The notes beneath the pieces were generated by a model. The model made no database searches. It was not told where the DNA came from and saw nothing but the letters and a program-made list of their open reading frames with translations. From an uncultured Lachnospira sp. (lineage in GTDB: Bacteria; Bacillota; Clostridia; Lachnospirales; Lachnospiraceae), in the NCBI GenBank assembly GCA_910589305.1, contig CAJUTV010000012.1, positions 1-64,000 of the forward strand: DNA of 64,000 nt, written 5' to 3'. This document shows, piece after piece, positions 54,961 through 62,553 of this stretch. The first letter of the stretch is position 1, and every line of letters begins with the position of its first letter. A program made the translations under genes and the position numbers.

Positions 54961-56835
54961 CTATTGATTCAATGCGGCTGCCCAAGCATCATAAAGTTTC
55001 TGTGCATTGCTTTCTGTGTTTGTATTGGTGTATGAATAGCCGCTTCTTCTCTCGTGCATACCAAGATTTTGTGTATAGTTTGCAATTCCATCTCTTCCAG
55101 AGAATATCTCATAGAACCTGCTTGAAGTTAACTTTTTAGAAATATCAAGTCCGTAATATTCACCGGTTATATCAAGTCCGTAGAAACGACCATACATCTT
55201 AGTTTGTGTACCATCTTGTAATACTAATCTGTCTTTTCCAAGCTCTCTTGTTCTATCAGTTATGTTATATAACTTATATCCTGTAAAACCTATTTCTTTT
55301 GTCCAGTTATAATAACTTTCAATAGCTGTTTTGATTTCATCTGTAGGATTTTCTATATTACATAAAACACGAAGTACCGTTGCACTTTCTGCTGTACATA
55401 CAGATGGAAGCTCAAATGCTCTTCCCCCTGTAGGAACTGGCTTGTCCAAATCTTCATCATACTGCTGTGCCCAGCCAGTCTTTACACCATCAACAACAAC
55501 TTGTGCATCCAATGTAAAGCGTAAGCTCTTATCCCATGAAGTTTGGAAATTTTCTTGTGTAAGACCAACAGCTTTTACATTGTCTGTCTGATTTTTTGCA
55601 TCCGTTCTTGCCCATGCAAAATCATCACAAAATGTGCTGCTTGTTAAACCTTTGTCATAAGACATTGCATATACTACTTCCATCATATCTGGCATAGCAT
55701 TATCATTAAATGTAATATTGCCAAAATATCCTACGCCATATGGCCAATACTGTGTCCAGCCACCACTTTCTGTCTGTGCATCAAGTACATACTTCATACC
55801 TTTCCAGAAACCTTTTTCAATAGTGTCAAGCTCTGCCTGATAACCAGCAAACAAATCTGGATACTCTTTTGACAAACGAATAACACGTGTCAAGAACTTA
55901 ACATGTCCATGTGTAGCACCATTGTCAATTGTTGAGTAAGCATGTGGGCAAAATTGTGGAAATGTCTCATTTAACAAATCCCAGTCTTTATTTGTCTTAC
56001 CCCAGCCGCCATCTTCATTTTGATAAGTAGGGTCACATACCATAACAGCTGCGCTAACCATTTCTTTAACATTTTTAGTTACGTCTTCAGCAGTTACCTT
56101 ATCTGATACTGTAATACGGTCTTTTAATGTGTTATAATTATTAGAATCACTCTCCATCTTCTTTGTCGTATAATTAGACTTTGAGTTTGTAACAGGCTCT
56201 ACAGCGGCATCTGAATAATAGAATGCAAATGCCATCTCCATTCTGTGCATTGCATCATTCCACATTACATTGCCACCCAATGCTTCTGCTGTAAATTTTA
56301 CTGGAAGATAACAAGCATAATATTGATTTCCCTTGTCGTCTTGTTCATTTTCAACAGCCTTAAAATATGGTGTAAGCTCACTTTGCATTGTCAGTGTCTT
56401 TTCAGTTTTTCCATTATTTAATGTTGCTGTTGTGCTTCCAGCCTTCATTTTAAGTGTCAAACCATTGTATGTAATTGTAATATCTCCTGTGGCTTGGTCT
56501 GCATCAATATCAGCAGTGATATCCATAAATGAATATTTTAATGGAGCCATCATACCTTCAGGATTACCCTCCCCTAATTTCATCTCTGCTTTAATAAGTA
56601 ATCCTTTTTCGAGTTCTTCTGGAGCCCATTTTCCTCCATTACTCTTCGTGTATCTGTTTGGTTCATATTCTGGCACCGCCAAAAACTTGATAACTAAATC
56701 AGATACCTTCACTTCTTCACCTTCAGCCGCCATTGTCTGCATAGGTTCTATTGCAGGTAATGCAACATATACGCTTGAAGTCATTACTGCACATAATCCC
56801 AGTGCAGCCAAAGCTTTCCAGTGTTTTGTCTTCAT
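54961..56835 (-). CDS. Secreted pectate lyase, PL10 family
   Basis: 624 residues. Signal peptide about 1-36 (ALGLCAVMTSSVYVALPAIE..AA). Residues 90-205 form an N-terminal copper-amine-oxidase-like domain (ITYNGLTLKMKAGST, YLPVKFTAEALGGNVMWND). Residues 265-610 are the PL10 catalytic fold: NEDGGWGK, STIDNGATHGHVKFLTRV, DAQTESGGWTQYWPYG, GWAQQYDEDLDKPVPTGG, SRFYEIFSGRDGI and the YGRFYGLD segment near 560, which carries the catalytic Arg. It cleaves polygalacturonate by beta-elimination outside the cell with Ca. AGGAGG precedes ATG by 11 bases. It is the first gene of the operon, with the anchored protein downstream. Confidence 0.9.
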   Translation of the reverse strand: MKTKHWKALAALGLCAVMTSSVYVALPAIEPMQTMAAEGEEVKVSDLVIKFLAVPEYEPNRYTKSNGGKWAPEELEKGLLIKAEMKLGEGNPEGMMAPLKYSFMDITADIDADQATGDITITYNGLTLKMKAGSTTATLNNGKTEKTLTMQSELTPYFKAVENEQDDKGNQYYACYLPVKFTAEALGGNVMWNDAMHRMEMAFAFYYSDAAVEPVTNSKSNYTTKKMESDSNNYNTLKDRITVSDKVTAEDVTKNVKEMVSAAVMVCDPTYQNEDGGWGKTNKDWDLLNETFPQFCPHAYSTIDNGATHGHVKFLTRVIRLSKEYPDLFAGYQAELDTIEKGFWKGMKYVLDAQTESGGWTQYWPYGVGYFGNITFNDNAMPDMMEVVYAMSYDKGLTSSTFCDDFAWARTDAKNQTDNVKAVGLTQENFQTSWDKSLRFTLDAQVVVDGVKTGWAQQYDEDLDKPVPTGGRAFELPSVCTAESATVLRVLCNIENPTDEIKTAIESYYNWTKEIGFTGYKLYNITDRTRELGKDRLVLQDGTQTKMYGRFYGLDITGEYYGLDISKKLTSSRFYEIFSGRDGIANYTQNLGMHERRSGYSYTNTNTESNAQKLYDAWAAALNQ

Positions 56836-56898
56836 AAAAAGCTTTCCTCCTTTTTTACTTTTGTGAAAAAACTTTTAATAAAATTTTTCCCCATGATT

Positions 56899-56927
56899 AC
56901 TATAACCTTTATAATGATTAAAGTCAA
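56899..56927 (-). promoter_or_regulatory. Promoter of the pectate-lyase operon
   Basis: Minus strand TTGACT (56922-56927), 17-bp spacer, TATAGT (56899-56904), about 65 bp before the start codon. Confidence 0.7.
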
Positions 56928-56990
56928 ACCTTTTACAGCTTTTATTTTTTTTTGTTAAATACTTCTAAATTTTTAACTATTTTCTATGCA

Positions 56991-57044
56991 AAAATAAATG
57001 TGTAATTTAGATATTAAATTTTATCTAAATTACACATTTATTTT
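56991..57044. terminator. 23-bp perfect inverted repeat, probable bidirectional terminator
   Basis: Arms 56991-57013 and 57022-57044 are exact reverse complements (AAAATAAATGTGTAATTTAG and on), 8-nt loop, with A- and T-runs at the ends on both strands. A second hairpin, 57073-57084 with 57100-57111 (GCAAGTTCATAA/TTATGAACTTGC, 12 bp), follows. Together they fill the 56836-57155 gap with the promoter. Confidence 0.8.
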
Positions 57045-57155
57045 ATTAAAAAAGAGTTGCTGAGCAGCTCTCGCAAGTTCATAAATCAAATAACGTTTGT
57101 TATGAACTTGCTAATAAATTGAACTTTCCTACAAGATAAAAAAGTACATATTAAT

Positions 57156-57686
57156 TTATTCATTATTGTAACTTTTTTTATCTTCTTCTTTTTCTTCTTC
57201 CTGCGGCAGTTTTTTATATTGGTCTGTTTTTTTAAATTCTTCCATTGTATTATCATAAGCTGCTAAAGTTTCTTTGATTGCAGAATCATCTTTACTTATT
57301 CTTGAAACTGCATCAACATATACTTCTTGTGCTTCCTGCTTTGATTTACAAGCTTCAAGTCTTCGCTCCAACGCCTCTCGTTTCATCTGAACTTTTACCA
57401 TCTTAGTATACTGTACAGGATTATTGATACGCAAATACTGCATCTCATCATAACTCAATTTTTCGCCCTTATCAATTTTTCTTTGAATTTCCTTAACAAA
57501 ATCTTCTTTTTGTTTATCTGTCATAGCAGTGGTTGGGTCAAATATACTATCAATTGCTTCTTTAAAAATCATTCCCATATTTTGTGCTGTGACAGGCTGA
57601 GTTTCTTCATTAAAATTTTCTTTTTTTTGATAATTGGAAAAAATAGTATTATTATTTTTATGAATGTTTGCTAAATTATATATCAT
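57156..57686 (-). CDS. Unknown coiled-coil protein of the 57-62 kb cluster
   Basis: 176 residues starting MIYNLANIHKNNNTIFSN, 6 bases after GAGG in the R2 block; the preceding in-frame ATG lies in that block. N-terminal 40 residues polar; then NMGMIFKEAIDSIFDPTTAM and a long amphipathic helix region (KEDFVKEIQRKIDKGEKLSY, RINNPVQYTKMVKVQMKREA). Acidic-lysine tail QEEEKEEDKKSYNNE. No signal peptide. Same strand and same style as the 57785, 58208 and 59132 proteins. No family recognised. Confidence 0.65.
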   Translation of the reverse strand: MIYNLANIHKNNNTIFSNYQKKENFNEETQPVTAQNMGMIFKEAIDSIFDPTTAMTDKQKEDFVKEIQRKIDKGEKLSYDEMQYLRINNPVQYTKMVKVQMKREALERRLEACKSKQEAQEVYVDAVSRISKDDSAIKETLAAYDNTMEEFKKTDQYKKLPQEEEKEEDKKSYNNE

Positions 57687-57774
57687 TTTTAGCCTCATTT
57701 CTGCGCTGCTTTTTGCACAAAAAACTAAAAGTTTTTACGAGTTTGTGGCAAGCAGCGCAGGCACAAATCTCGCG
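57687..57774 (-). promoter_or_regulatory. R2 pseudoknot leader, copy B
   Basis: Minus strand. Stem CGAG-A-TTTGTG (57762-57772) with CACAAACTCG (57738-57747), one bulge; loop TGCGCTGCTT (57750-57759) is fully complementary to AAGCAGCGCA (57702-57711) 5' of the Shine-Dalgarno in GAAATGAGG. Linker shares AAAAACTTTTAGTTTTTT with copy F. It lies between two same-strand genes of one cluster. Confidence 0.8.
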
Positions 57775-57784
57775 ATTGAAAATT

Positions 57785-58186
57785 TTAATTTTCAATCTTT
57801 TCAGCTTCAACTAATGCGGCAATCTCAGAATCACTTATATTTTCTAATTTTTTTCGTATTTCCTCCGCATGCTTTTTCTCCATTCGGATGCGCACTTCTT
57901 CCTCTATCTCTTCTCTGATTTGGTCTTGTGCTTTATCAAAACTGGTAAGCAATTTCTTCCACTGTTTTACAGTATAAGCATTAGAGCCTATCTGTATCTT
58001 TTGTTCAGTCTCACCATTTCTATACTTTTCGCTCATCTCAACCATTTTTTGATGAAATATAGCATCATAATTTTTTACATCTTGTGATGTATCTTCATTA
58101 CTTGTATTATTTGTTTTGCCATCATTATTTGTGGTTTTATTTTGATATTTTTGATATGAACCACCATAAATTTCTGAAACACTCAT
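57785..58186 (-). CDS. Unknown helical protein of the 57-62 kb cluster
   Basis: 133 residues; GGAGAG 4 bases before ATG. Begins MSVSEIYGGSYQKYQNKT, similar to the start of the 12557 protein. A polar asparagine-threonine-rich stretch (20-35) leads to a helical part: DAIFHQKMVEMSEKYRNG, QWKKLLTSFDKAQDQIREEI and RKKLENISDSEIAALVEAEK. The 'YTVKQWKKLLTSFDKAQD' segment recurs in Lachnospiraceae secreted-domain proteins as I remember. No signal peptide. Function unknown. Confidence 0.68.
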   Translation of the reverse strand: MSVSEIYGGSYQKYQNKTTNNDGKTNNTSNEDTSQDVKNYDAIFHQKMVEMSEKYRNGETEQKIQIGSNAYTVKQWKKLLTSFDKAQDQIREEIEEEVRIRMEKKHAEEIRKKLENISDSEIAALVEAEKIEN

Positions 58187-58207
58187 AAGCTCTCCTCACA
58201 ACTATTT

Positions 58208-58873
58208 TTATCCATAAAAATTAAATTTGCTCAAATAATTTTCTATTGTATTAGCATTTGATGTATAATTATTAGATATATTTTGTATATTGGCATAAGC
58301 ATTATCTGATATTCTTGATGATACAAATGCCAATTTTTGAGTAAATGAATCTTTTCCTCCAAGTACCTTTTCTAAGCTATCACAAGAAGCTGCCTTTAAC
58401 TTATCCTTGTCAATAACCAGATGTCCATCACCTTTTACAGAAATACCTATTTCTTTCAAATCTTCTTTATTTTCTTCTATGATATCCTTCAATCCCTGAC
58501 AATAAAATAGATTCAATGCACTGGAATCCTTTTTCATATTATCAAGAAGGTCATTATAATTATTTACTAAATCTTCTACATTCTTACAAATATCAGAAGT
58601 GTCATTATTTTCTTTTGCCTTGTCAAAAATACCATTTTTTTCGCTGTCTGCAAACAATTCAGCTTGTTTATTTAACTTATCAGCCGTTTTTTCTATCTTC
58701 TCATATTTTGATTTATTTGTATGATTTAATGAAGCACTTGCTTTTGACTGCAAGACATCATTTAAAGCCCCTGCTCCTTTATTAGAATCTAAATAATCTA
58801 ATAAAGTACTGCGGTGAATTGGTAGACCTGCTTTCATTGCCGCTTCATTTAACATCTGTGTTGTAACTCTCAT
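58208..58873 (-). CDS. FliD-like helical protein
   Basis: 221 residues starting MRVTTQMLNEAAMKAGLP, 6 bases after GAGG in the R2 block (the preceding in-frame codons are R2 sequence). The opening resembles the flagellin/FlgL start (MRVTxxM). Residues 100-180, VEDLVNNYNDLLDNMKKDSS and LKEIGISVKGDGHLVIDKDK, LKAAS, match the C-terminal pattern of the filament cap FliD (VxxYNxLL ... IGISV..DG.LxIDxxKL). No flagellar genes surround it. It could be exported as an appendage- or filament-like protein of this cluster. Domain resemblance is by eye. Confidence 0.6.
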   Translation of the reverse strand: MRVTTQMLNEAAMKAGLPIHRSTLLDYLDSNKGAGALNDVLQSKASASLNHTNKSKYEKIEKTADKLNKQAELFADSEKNGIFDKAKENNDTSDICKNVEDLVNNYNDLLDNMKKDSSALNLFYCQGLKDIIEENKEDLKEIGISVKGDGHLVIDKDKLKAASCDSLEKVLGGKDSFTQKLAFVSSRISDNAYANIQNISNNYTSNANTIENYLSKFNFYG

Positions 58874-58957
58874 ATCAAACCTCATTTCTGCGCTGCTTCT
58901 CACCAAAAATTAAAAGTTCTTACAAATTTGTGGCGTCAGCGCAGCCACAAATTTGCC
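58874..58957 (-). promoter_or_regulatory. R2 pseudoknot leader, copy A
   Basis: Minus strand. Stem CAAATTTGTGGC (58944-58955) with GCCACAAATTTG (58923-58934), 12 bp perfect; loop contains TGCGCTG (58937-58943), which pairs with CAGCGCA (58889-58895) just 5' of the Shine-Dalgarno GAAATGAGG and 6 bases before ATG at 58873. The 58958-59131 stretch above it holds nothing else I can name. Confidence 0.8.
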
Positions 58958-59131
58958 ATCTTGTCATTAATTATATATTTCTTTTCTAATACTATATCGA
59001 CACATTTTATATTTACAAAAGAATCATGGCGTTAAATAACCATTTTTAACCCTTAAATATCGTGTCAAATGACTATTCACACTCTGCTTTTATAAAATAA
59101 TTTAGTCCTACAAAATATTGCTAAGCTATTT

Positions 59132-59722
59132 TTACCTATTATAAAACATTTTGTAATATGTAAAAACATCTTGAGACTGTTCTGCCTTTTTTGTATAATC
59201 CCAAATATCATTTAGCCATTTATCCATAAAAATATAAGAATCCCAACACCCTAATGTTTTAAAATCCTTCATTAAACTTTTCATAGCTGCTGTATAATCT
59301 GCTTTTGCAAAATAACTATCTGTGCCTGATTTGTCAAACATCATAGCAGATTTTAAATAAGATGAATCATTCACATTGCCTGTTTCTAAATTTAGTATCA
59401 TCATCTCATTATAACTGCAGCAATTTGGATTAATTTCTTTAGCATTGACTTCTTTCTCAAATTCATTGCCATATCTATCCAATCCTTTAATAATATATAC
59501 TGGATTTTCTTTAGAATAATTATCTGCGTGATAAATATTAACCGATTCCCCTGTTTTAGGACTTGCATAAGATATCAATGCATCTGAACGAAGCATGACC
59601 TTCTGTGTTCCCATACCAACACATGTCAAAACATTTTTCTTAAAATCTCCTTGTTTAGAATGAACAGAATTACTTTTGTCCGATGTCATGATATCTGTAT
59701 TTACATTTACTCCTGTTACCAT
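59132..59722 (-). CDS. Unknown protein of the 57-62 kb cluster
   Basis: 196 residues; AAGGAGGAACGA directly before ATG. Opens MVTGVNVNTDIMTSDKSNSV. Middle has LTCVGMGTQKVMLRSDALISY and VYIIKGLDRYGNEFEKEVNA; later YNEMMILNLETGN and LGCWDSYIFMDKWLNDIWDY. The 'KDRYGNEFEKEVNAKEINPNxCSYNEMM' style segment repeats in related Lachnospiraceae proteins of this cluster type. No signal peptide, no catalytic motif. It starts the group that includes the FliD-like gene, although a 258-bp gap separates them. Confidence 0.7.
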   Translation of the reverse strand: MVTGVNVNTDIMTSDKSNSVHSKQGDFKKNVLTCVGMGTQKVMLRSDALISYASPKTGESVNIYHADNYSKENPVYIIKGLDRYGNEFEKEVNAKEINPNCCSYNEMMILNLETGNVNDSSYLKSAMMFDKSGTDSYFAKADYTAAMKSLMKDFKTLGCWDSYIFMDKWLNDIWDYTKKAEQSQDVFTYYKMFYNR

Positions 59723-59855
59723 TCGTTCCTCCTTTTTCCATTATAATTCATAAATAAAGTCTTTTATAAGCAATCTATATCTTTTTTGTTATTTTTTACT
59801 ATTCATTTTTTTAACAATTTTTTGCAGACAAACATTCCCTATAAAATAAAAATAA

Positions 59856-59964
59856 CGATAAAATTCTATTTTTAGTCTTATGCTATCACTTACGTTTAGA
59901 AGTAACTAATAACTTAAGCCTTAATAAGACTGAACAACCGTCTTTTACATTAGAATTTTTATCG
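59856..59964. other. Nested inverted repeats, structured intergenic region
   Basis: Outer arms CGATAAAATTCTA (59856-59868) and TAGAATTTTTATCG (59951-59964), inner arms AGTCTTAT (59874-59881) and ATAAGACT (about 59924-59931), enclosing about 40 nt with smaller pairings. It lies in the 325-bp gap between the 60048 gene and the 59132 gene. No riboswitch class recognised. The rest of the gap is AT-rich. Confidence 0.5.
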
Positions 59965-60047
59965 TCATCCTTGACTTTATTAGTTTTTCTTTTTAGAAAA
60001 GTATTTCTGTCATAAAATTTTTAACAATCGAACAAACCAAAATTATT

Positions 60048-60299
60048 TTATTCATATATCTTTCCCATATACAAAATCGTTGCTATTGCTGAATAATCTA
60101 TATGATTCCAATCTATATGATTATATTCACAAGAAGAATAATCCTCTACCCATGAAAGCATCGCTTCAAGATATAAGTCAATTGTTGAATTTTCCCATTC
60201 CTTTGGATTTTTACGAAAATCAAAAATCAACTCATTTAAAAAAGCTAAAAAAGATTCTTTATCAGAAATCTTCTCTATTTGTTCTTTTAAATTATTCAT
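60048..60299 (-). CDS. DUF7660-like small protein
   Basis: 83 residues, acidic, beginning MNNLKEQIEKISDKESFLAF. The pattern NPKEWENSTIDLYLEAMLSW and the final DWNHIDYSAIATILYMGKIYE fits the DUF7660 family as I remember it (W-E-N-x-T, L-E-A-M-x-x-W, then I-A-x-x-L-x-x-x-x-x-Y-E). Such small proteins accompany polymorphic-toxin immunity genes. Short AGGT site 8 bases before ATG. Stands alone between the 59132 and 60607 genes. Confidence 0.6.
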   Translation of the reverse strand: MNNLKEQIEKISDKESFLAFLNELIFDFRKNPKEWENSTIDLYLEAMLSWVEDYSSCEYNHIDWNHIDYSAIATILYMGKIYE

Positions 60300-60552
60300 T
60301 GATATTTACCTCAAAAAATAATAAAACATAATTATGGTCTATCTTTTTGTAAATACACTTTCAAAAAAGAAATTATTTATATTAACTTTTCAATTTATTT
60401 ATCGGAATAATTTAAAATTATATAACCCTAATCGTACAAGAATACTTATAATTTTACGTTAAAAATTGTATCATTCACGAAAATAATTTTTATTGTCTCA
60501 TTAACTTTAATTTGTAATACATTGGCAAATATAAGTAACTATTTTTATATCA

Positions 60553-60594
60553 AAAAACTGTTGCATAAAGCTTTTTGCTTTGTGCAACAGTTTT
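60553..60594. terminator. Terminator of the 60607 gene
   Basis: AAAAACTGTTGCA..AAGC with GCTT..TGCAACAGTTTT, loop TTTTT; T-runs on both sides. It lies 13 bp past the stop of the 60607 gene. The 60300-60552 stretch is AT-rich without other signals. Confidence 0.85.
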
Positions 60595-60606
60595 ATATGT
60601 GTTTAA

Positions 60607-61404
60607 TTATAAAGATATATCTACAGCACCACCCTCAGTAACAACTGGTGGAGGAGGTGAAAATGGAATACTAAATCCTCCAATTTCAAGAGATACGCCA
60701 CTGTCAATACTATTTCTTTCACTTTCCAATCGACCAAAAACGAATTTAAGATATCTCATATCTGCTTTTACAATGTCTTTTAACTCTTCTGCTCTATGTT
60801 TTTTCTTTCTAAGTTCCAAATCTTGCGGTTCAACATCTCTTACAAAACTAAACTCTTCAAAAACATCTTCATCGTTCTCATTGCTTTCTTCCATTGCTTC
60901 CCTCATAAGCTCTTCAATCTCACGCATAAGCTTGCGCAATTCTTGCTCACTCATCTCAGAAGGCTCTTCATTTTCAGAACGATTTTCTTCTTCAACATCT
61001 TCTAAATCCGATTCTTTTTCTTCTTCCAATTCAAGAAGTTCATCATCAATGGCTTTTTTCTCTGCTTCTTCTTGTTTCAAATGTTTTAGACGTTTTTTTG
61101 CAACACGCACAATACTTTGTGCATGAATAATCGCATGTCTTAACTCTTCTTCATCATATTCACCAGTGCCAGCTTTTTTGCTGAGTGAAACTAACTTTGT
61201 TCTTGCTGATGAAACAGTAAGGCTAGCTGAAAAAGATGTTTTGGCTCTAAGAATCATCGCTGAAACTTCTCTGTGATTATACTGCAATTTTTTACGTGGC
61301 TTTGTATTTGAATTATAAGTACTAACAGATTTTGGAGTCTTCTTTCTTATTCCTGTAATGATAAGTTTCCCACCAGTACCCATTCCTCCAACGAGTAAAC
61401 TCAT
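60607..61404 (-). CDS. Acidic coiled-coil protein of the 57-62 kb cluster
   Basis: 265 residues; AAGGAGA 6 bases before ATG. Glycine-rich start MSLLVGGMGTGGKLIITGI, then a helical domain (RAKTSFSASLTVSSARTKLV, HAIIHAQSIVRVAKKRLKHL), a long acidic coiled coil (about 105-180, ELEEEKESDLEDVEEENRSE and on), and a C-terminal helical part (AEELKDIVKADMRYLKFVFG) ending in a proline-rich tail (FSPPPPVVTEGG). No signal peptide. Conserved-looking opening and helix suggest a structural protein. It follows the DUF6033-like gene at 61441 by 36 bp on the same strand. Confidence 0.7.
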   Translation of the reverse strand: MSLLVGGMGTGGKLIITGIRKKTPKSVSTYNSNTKPRKKLQYNHREVSAMILRAKTSFSASLTVSSARTKLVSLSKKAGTGEYDEEELRHAIIHAQSIVRVAKKRLKHLKQEEAEKKAIDDELLELEEEKESDLEDVEEENRSENEEPSEMSEQELRKLMREIEELMREAMEESNENDEDVFEEFSFVRDVEPQDLELRKKKHRAEELKDIVKADMRYLKFVFGRLESERNSIDSGVSLEIGGFSIPFSPPPPVVTEGGAVDISL

Positions 61405-61440
61405 GTTATCATCTCCTTATCAATACAATATATGCCAAGT

Positions 61441-62193
61441 TTAAATTACATAATCAAATTGCTGTCCAATTTTCTTTTCCTCGTCCGTCTGAACATAATC
61501 ACTCATACTTGTATAAATTGTATTATTTACTTTATTAAGGAGCTCATCGATAGAAGATGCTGTAATGGTAACAATATCCTCCGATTCCTCTGCCTTATCC
61601 GCCTTGTTTTTATCTCGGCTTTTCTTAATCCGCTCTTCTTGCTGCTCTTTTTTAGTTTTCTTTGCCTCGTCTTTTCTTTCTTGACGCTTTGCCTCTGCCT
61701 TTCTTGCAATACGTTGTTTTTGTAATGCTAAGGACTTGTCTACAACTGCAAAATATGAGGCAGTTCCATTATCATTGACCTGCATACCATATCCTTTTAC
61801 TTTTGCTCCAGTTGCAGATAACTGCTTTCCTAGCTGTGATAAACCACTTGCAGCATTTGCAATAATGCCCTCATACTGCTTACGATAATTCTCATCTGAA
61901 GCCATCTTTTCAATTTTTTCTTCATCAATAAGAACAACCATCTTATTTGCATTTGCATAACTTGCCGCTTTTGATTTTGCATATTCTTTTTGGTCTGCAC
62001 TTACAAGAATAAAATCCATATTAGAATATTTCTTTTTAAGTTCCTCATAATACTTTGCTGCCTGTTCGCTTAATTGAGGCTCTCCAATTGTTTTACCACT
62101 AACTTTCGTTTTTTGGGTTCTGTTTGATGTCTCGGTCTTCTGCATTGAGGCAGCTTGCTGTGCACCAGACATCGCTTCTGAAATCATACTCAT
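61441..62193 (-). CDS. DUF6033-like protein
   Basis: 250 residues; AAGGAGGATAATT before ATG. N-terminal region polar (MSMISEAMSGAQQAASMQKT). A folded part runs from about 45 to 170: YYEELKKKYSNMDFILVSAD, VVLIDEEKIEKMASDENYRK, GIIANAASGLSQLGKQL, GYGMQVNDNGTASYFAVVDK. Then a highly charged lysine/arginine/glutamate coiled coil (KAEAKRQERKDEAKKTKKEQ) and a final helix SIDELLNKVNNTIYTSMSDY. The folded part parallels the 12557 protein. No signal peptide. Family number from memory; function unknown. Confidence 0.75.
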   Translation of the reverse strand: MSMISEAMSGAQQAASMQKTETSNRTQKTKVSGKTIGEPQLSEQAAKYYEELKKKYSNMDFILVSADQKEYAKSKAASYANANKMVVLIDEEKIEKMASDENYRKQYEGIIANAASGLSQLGKQLSATGAKVKGYGMQVNDNGTASYFAVVDKSLALQKQRIARKAEAKRQERKDEAKKTKKEQQEERIKKSRDKNKADKAEESEDIVTITASSIDELLNKVNNTIYTSMSDYVQTDEEKKIGQQFDYVI

Positions 62194-62553
62194 AATTATC
62201 CTCCTTGAATTTGAGTTATTAGGGGACTAAACTCCATTTTAGCCAATTACCCTTATAAGTTTTATCGACACACTATTTAAAAATTTTAACCTTAACTATA
62301 TACAAATTTCCATATAATAACAATAAATATCTACATTTTCAACCTATTTTATATTTATACAATATTTTCAACCTTTATTATATACAATAATTTTATAGGG
62401 TTGTGTTGGATTTCTATTTTTGATAGAATGACTTTTAATATTGTTAATTTAAATAATCTTTACTCTTATATTCAGTATAACTGCTGTATTTAAGATGACG
62501 CAAGAACAAATAAAAGTAAGATAACAGCTGATTGTAGAAAGGCATGATTTTTT
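62194..62553. other. Divergent intergenic region
   Basis: 360 bp between the minus-strand cluster and the plus-strand ecfA genes. It must hold both promoters. I see short T-rich tracts and an imperfect repeat (AACTGCTGT near 62479, AACAGCTG near 62523), but no riboswitch or terminator I can defend. Confidence 0.4.

Noticed and set aside
57687..58957. R2 as a preQ1, SAM-II or other known pseudoknot riboswitch
   Set aside because: The long hairpin stem, 16-35 nt linker and loop helix position do not fit those classes, and downstream genes have no shared metabolic role. A search with Rfam models would settle it.
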